The position numbers and the translations under genes are program-made. From NCBI GenBank assembly GCA_021732565.1, contig JAKFUT010000181.1, positions 1 through 32,167 on the forward strand: a DNA stretch of 32,167 nt. The letters are read 5' to 3'. Origin of the DNA: Candidatus Obscuribacterales bacterium. Its GTDB lineage: Bacteria; Cyanobacteriota; Vampirovibrionia; Obscuribacterales; Obscuribacteraceae. A model generated the notes under the pieces. That model was not told the DNA's origin. It was given only the letters and a program-made list of their open reading frames with translations, and searched no databases. Shown piece after piece: positions 31,955 to 32,167 of this stretch (within the stretch, counting starts at the first letter, position 1; every line of letters begins with the position of its first letter).

Positions 31955-32167
31955 CTAGCGCTCTTCTATAACACTATAAAGCCCATCCTGCTCGCAAAGA
32001 TACTCTTCGCCGGCGAGTAATTTCAAAACCTGATCATGGACTTTCCCATTGGAGACCAGTGAGTTCCCCTGATAAATGTCAGGAGATCCGCTAAGGTCGG
32101 TAAAAGTTCCTCCCGCCTCCTCAACAATAATCTTCATGGGCGCCAGGTCCCACGGTTTGACCCCCAC
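31955..32167 (-). CDS. Inositol-monophosphatase-family protein, C-terminal fragment
   Basis: Only the last 70 codons are in the window; the gene continues past the right edge. The segment GVKPWDLAPMKIIVEEAGG carries the family's C-terminal motif (WD-x-A plus EAGG), where the Asp binds the catalytic Mg2+/Li+ site, and is followed by DLSGSPDIYQGNSLVSNGKV. Members hydrolyse inositol monophosphate, histidinol phosphate (HisN type) or 3'-phosphoadenosine phosphate; the fragment does not tell which. It lies 23 bp upstream of the histidine kinase on the same strand. Confidence 0.85.
   Translation of the reverse strand: MGVKPWDLAPMKIIVEEAGGTFTDLSGSPDIYQGNSLVSNGKVHDQVLKLLAGEEYLCEQDGLYSVIEER

Noticed and set aside
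1-32167. CRISPR array, rRNA, prophage or insertion-sequence transposase
   Set aside because: No regularly spaced identical repeats, rRNA sequence, phage structural genes or transposase motifs were seen anywhere in the window.

Overview
The window looks like a chromosomal stretch from a Gram-negative-type bacterium with a large, loosely packed genome. The best guess is a non-photosynthetic relative of cyanobacteria (Melainabacteria/Vampirovibrionia, Obscuribacter-like). This is inference, not proof. It rests on the many secreted or cytosolic TPR proteins, a ferredoxin-MBL gene of a type I associate with cyanobacteria, orphan OmpR-type response regulators, long intergenic gaps, and tRNA genes without an encoded CCA.

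Layout. 1-2700: the 5' part of a secreted TPR protein with a Lys/Glu/Gln tail, an orphan pxpA (5-oxoprolinase subunit A) and a small HExxH putative metallopeptidase. Between the last two lies a cluster of ACCGATATCGGT palindromes. 2900-5000: a GAF-LuxR regulator, possibly preceded by a 27-codon ORF, convergent with a TetR regulator. 5200-7130: a thioredoxin-fold protein interrupted by one in-frame UGA (candidate selenoprotein) and an LRR protein. 7800-15000: an OmpR-type regulator convergent with a TPR lipoprotein, then a ferredoxin-like/MBL gene split by a frameshift, then two TPR genes, one of them coupled to a 75-aa protein. 15280-18490: a membrane PAS histidine kinase and rsgA with an unusual leader. 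19440-23690: an alpha/beta hydrolase, a hydrophilic protein of unknown function and a second OmpR-type regulator. 24230-29060: a PBP4-type peptidase, a DUF962/Mpo1-like membrane protein, recN and a small secreted protein. 29218-32167: tRNA-Gln with a good promoter, rplY (bL25), a repeat-rich gap ending in a damaged tRNA-Arg-like gene, a HAMP histidine kinase and the end of an inositol-monophosphatase-family gene.

How the genes work together. Few operons are evident. The clear couplings are the TPR gene with its 75-aa partner (overlapping frames, strong internal ribosome binding site) and the phosphatase with the kinase (23 bp apart). Signalling genes (two kinases, two OmpR regulators, LuxR, TetR) are scattered rather than paired. 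Core housekeeping is represented by rsgA (30S maturation), recN (break repair), rplY and tRNA-Gln.

Most worth following up: the in-frame UGA at 5921-5923 with a bacterial-SECIS-like hairpin just downstream; the intergenic ACCGATATCGGT palindrome family; the frameshifted ferredoxin-MBL gene; the rsgA leader (15-codon ORF with a near-perfect Shine-Dalgarno, three 18-nt tandem repeats, one hairpin); and the tRNA-Arg(CCG)-like gene with a mismatched acceptor stem.
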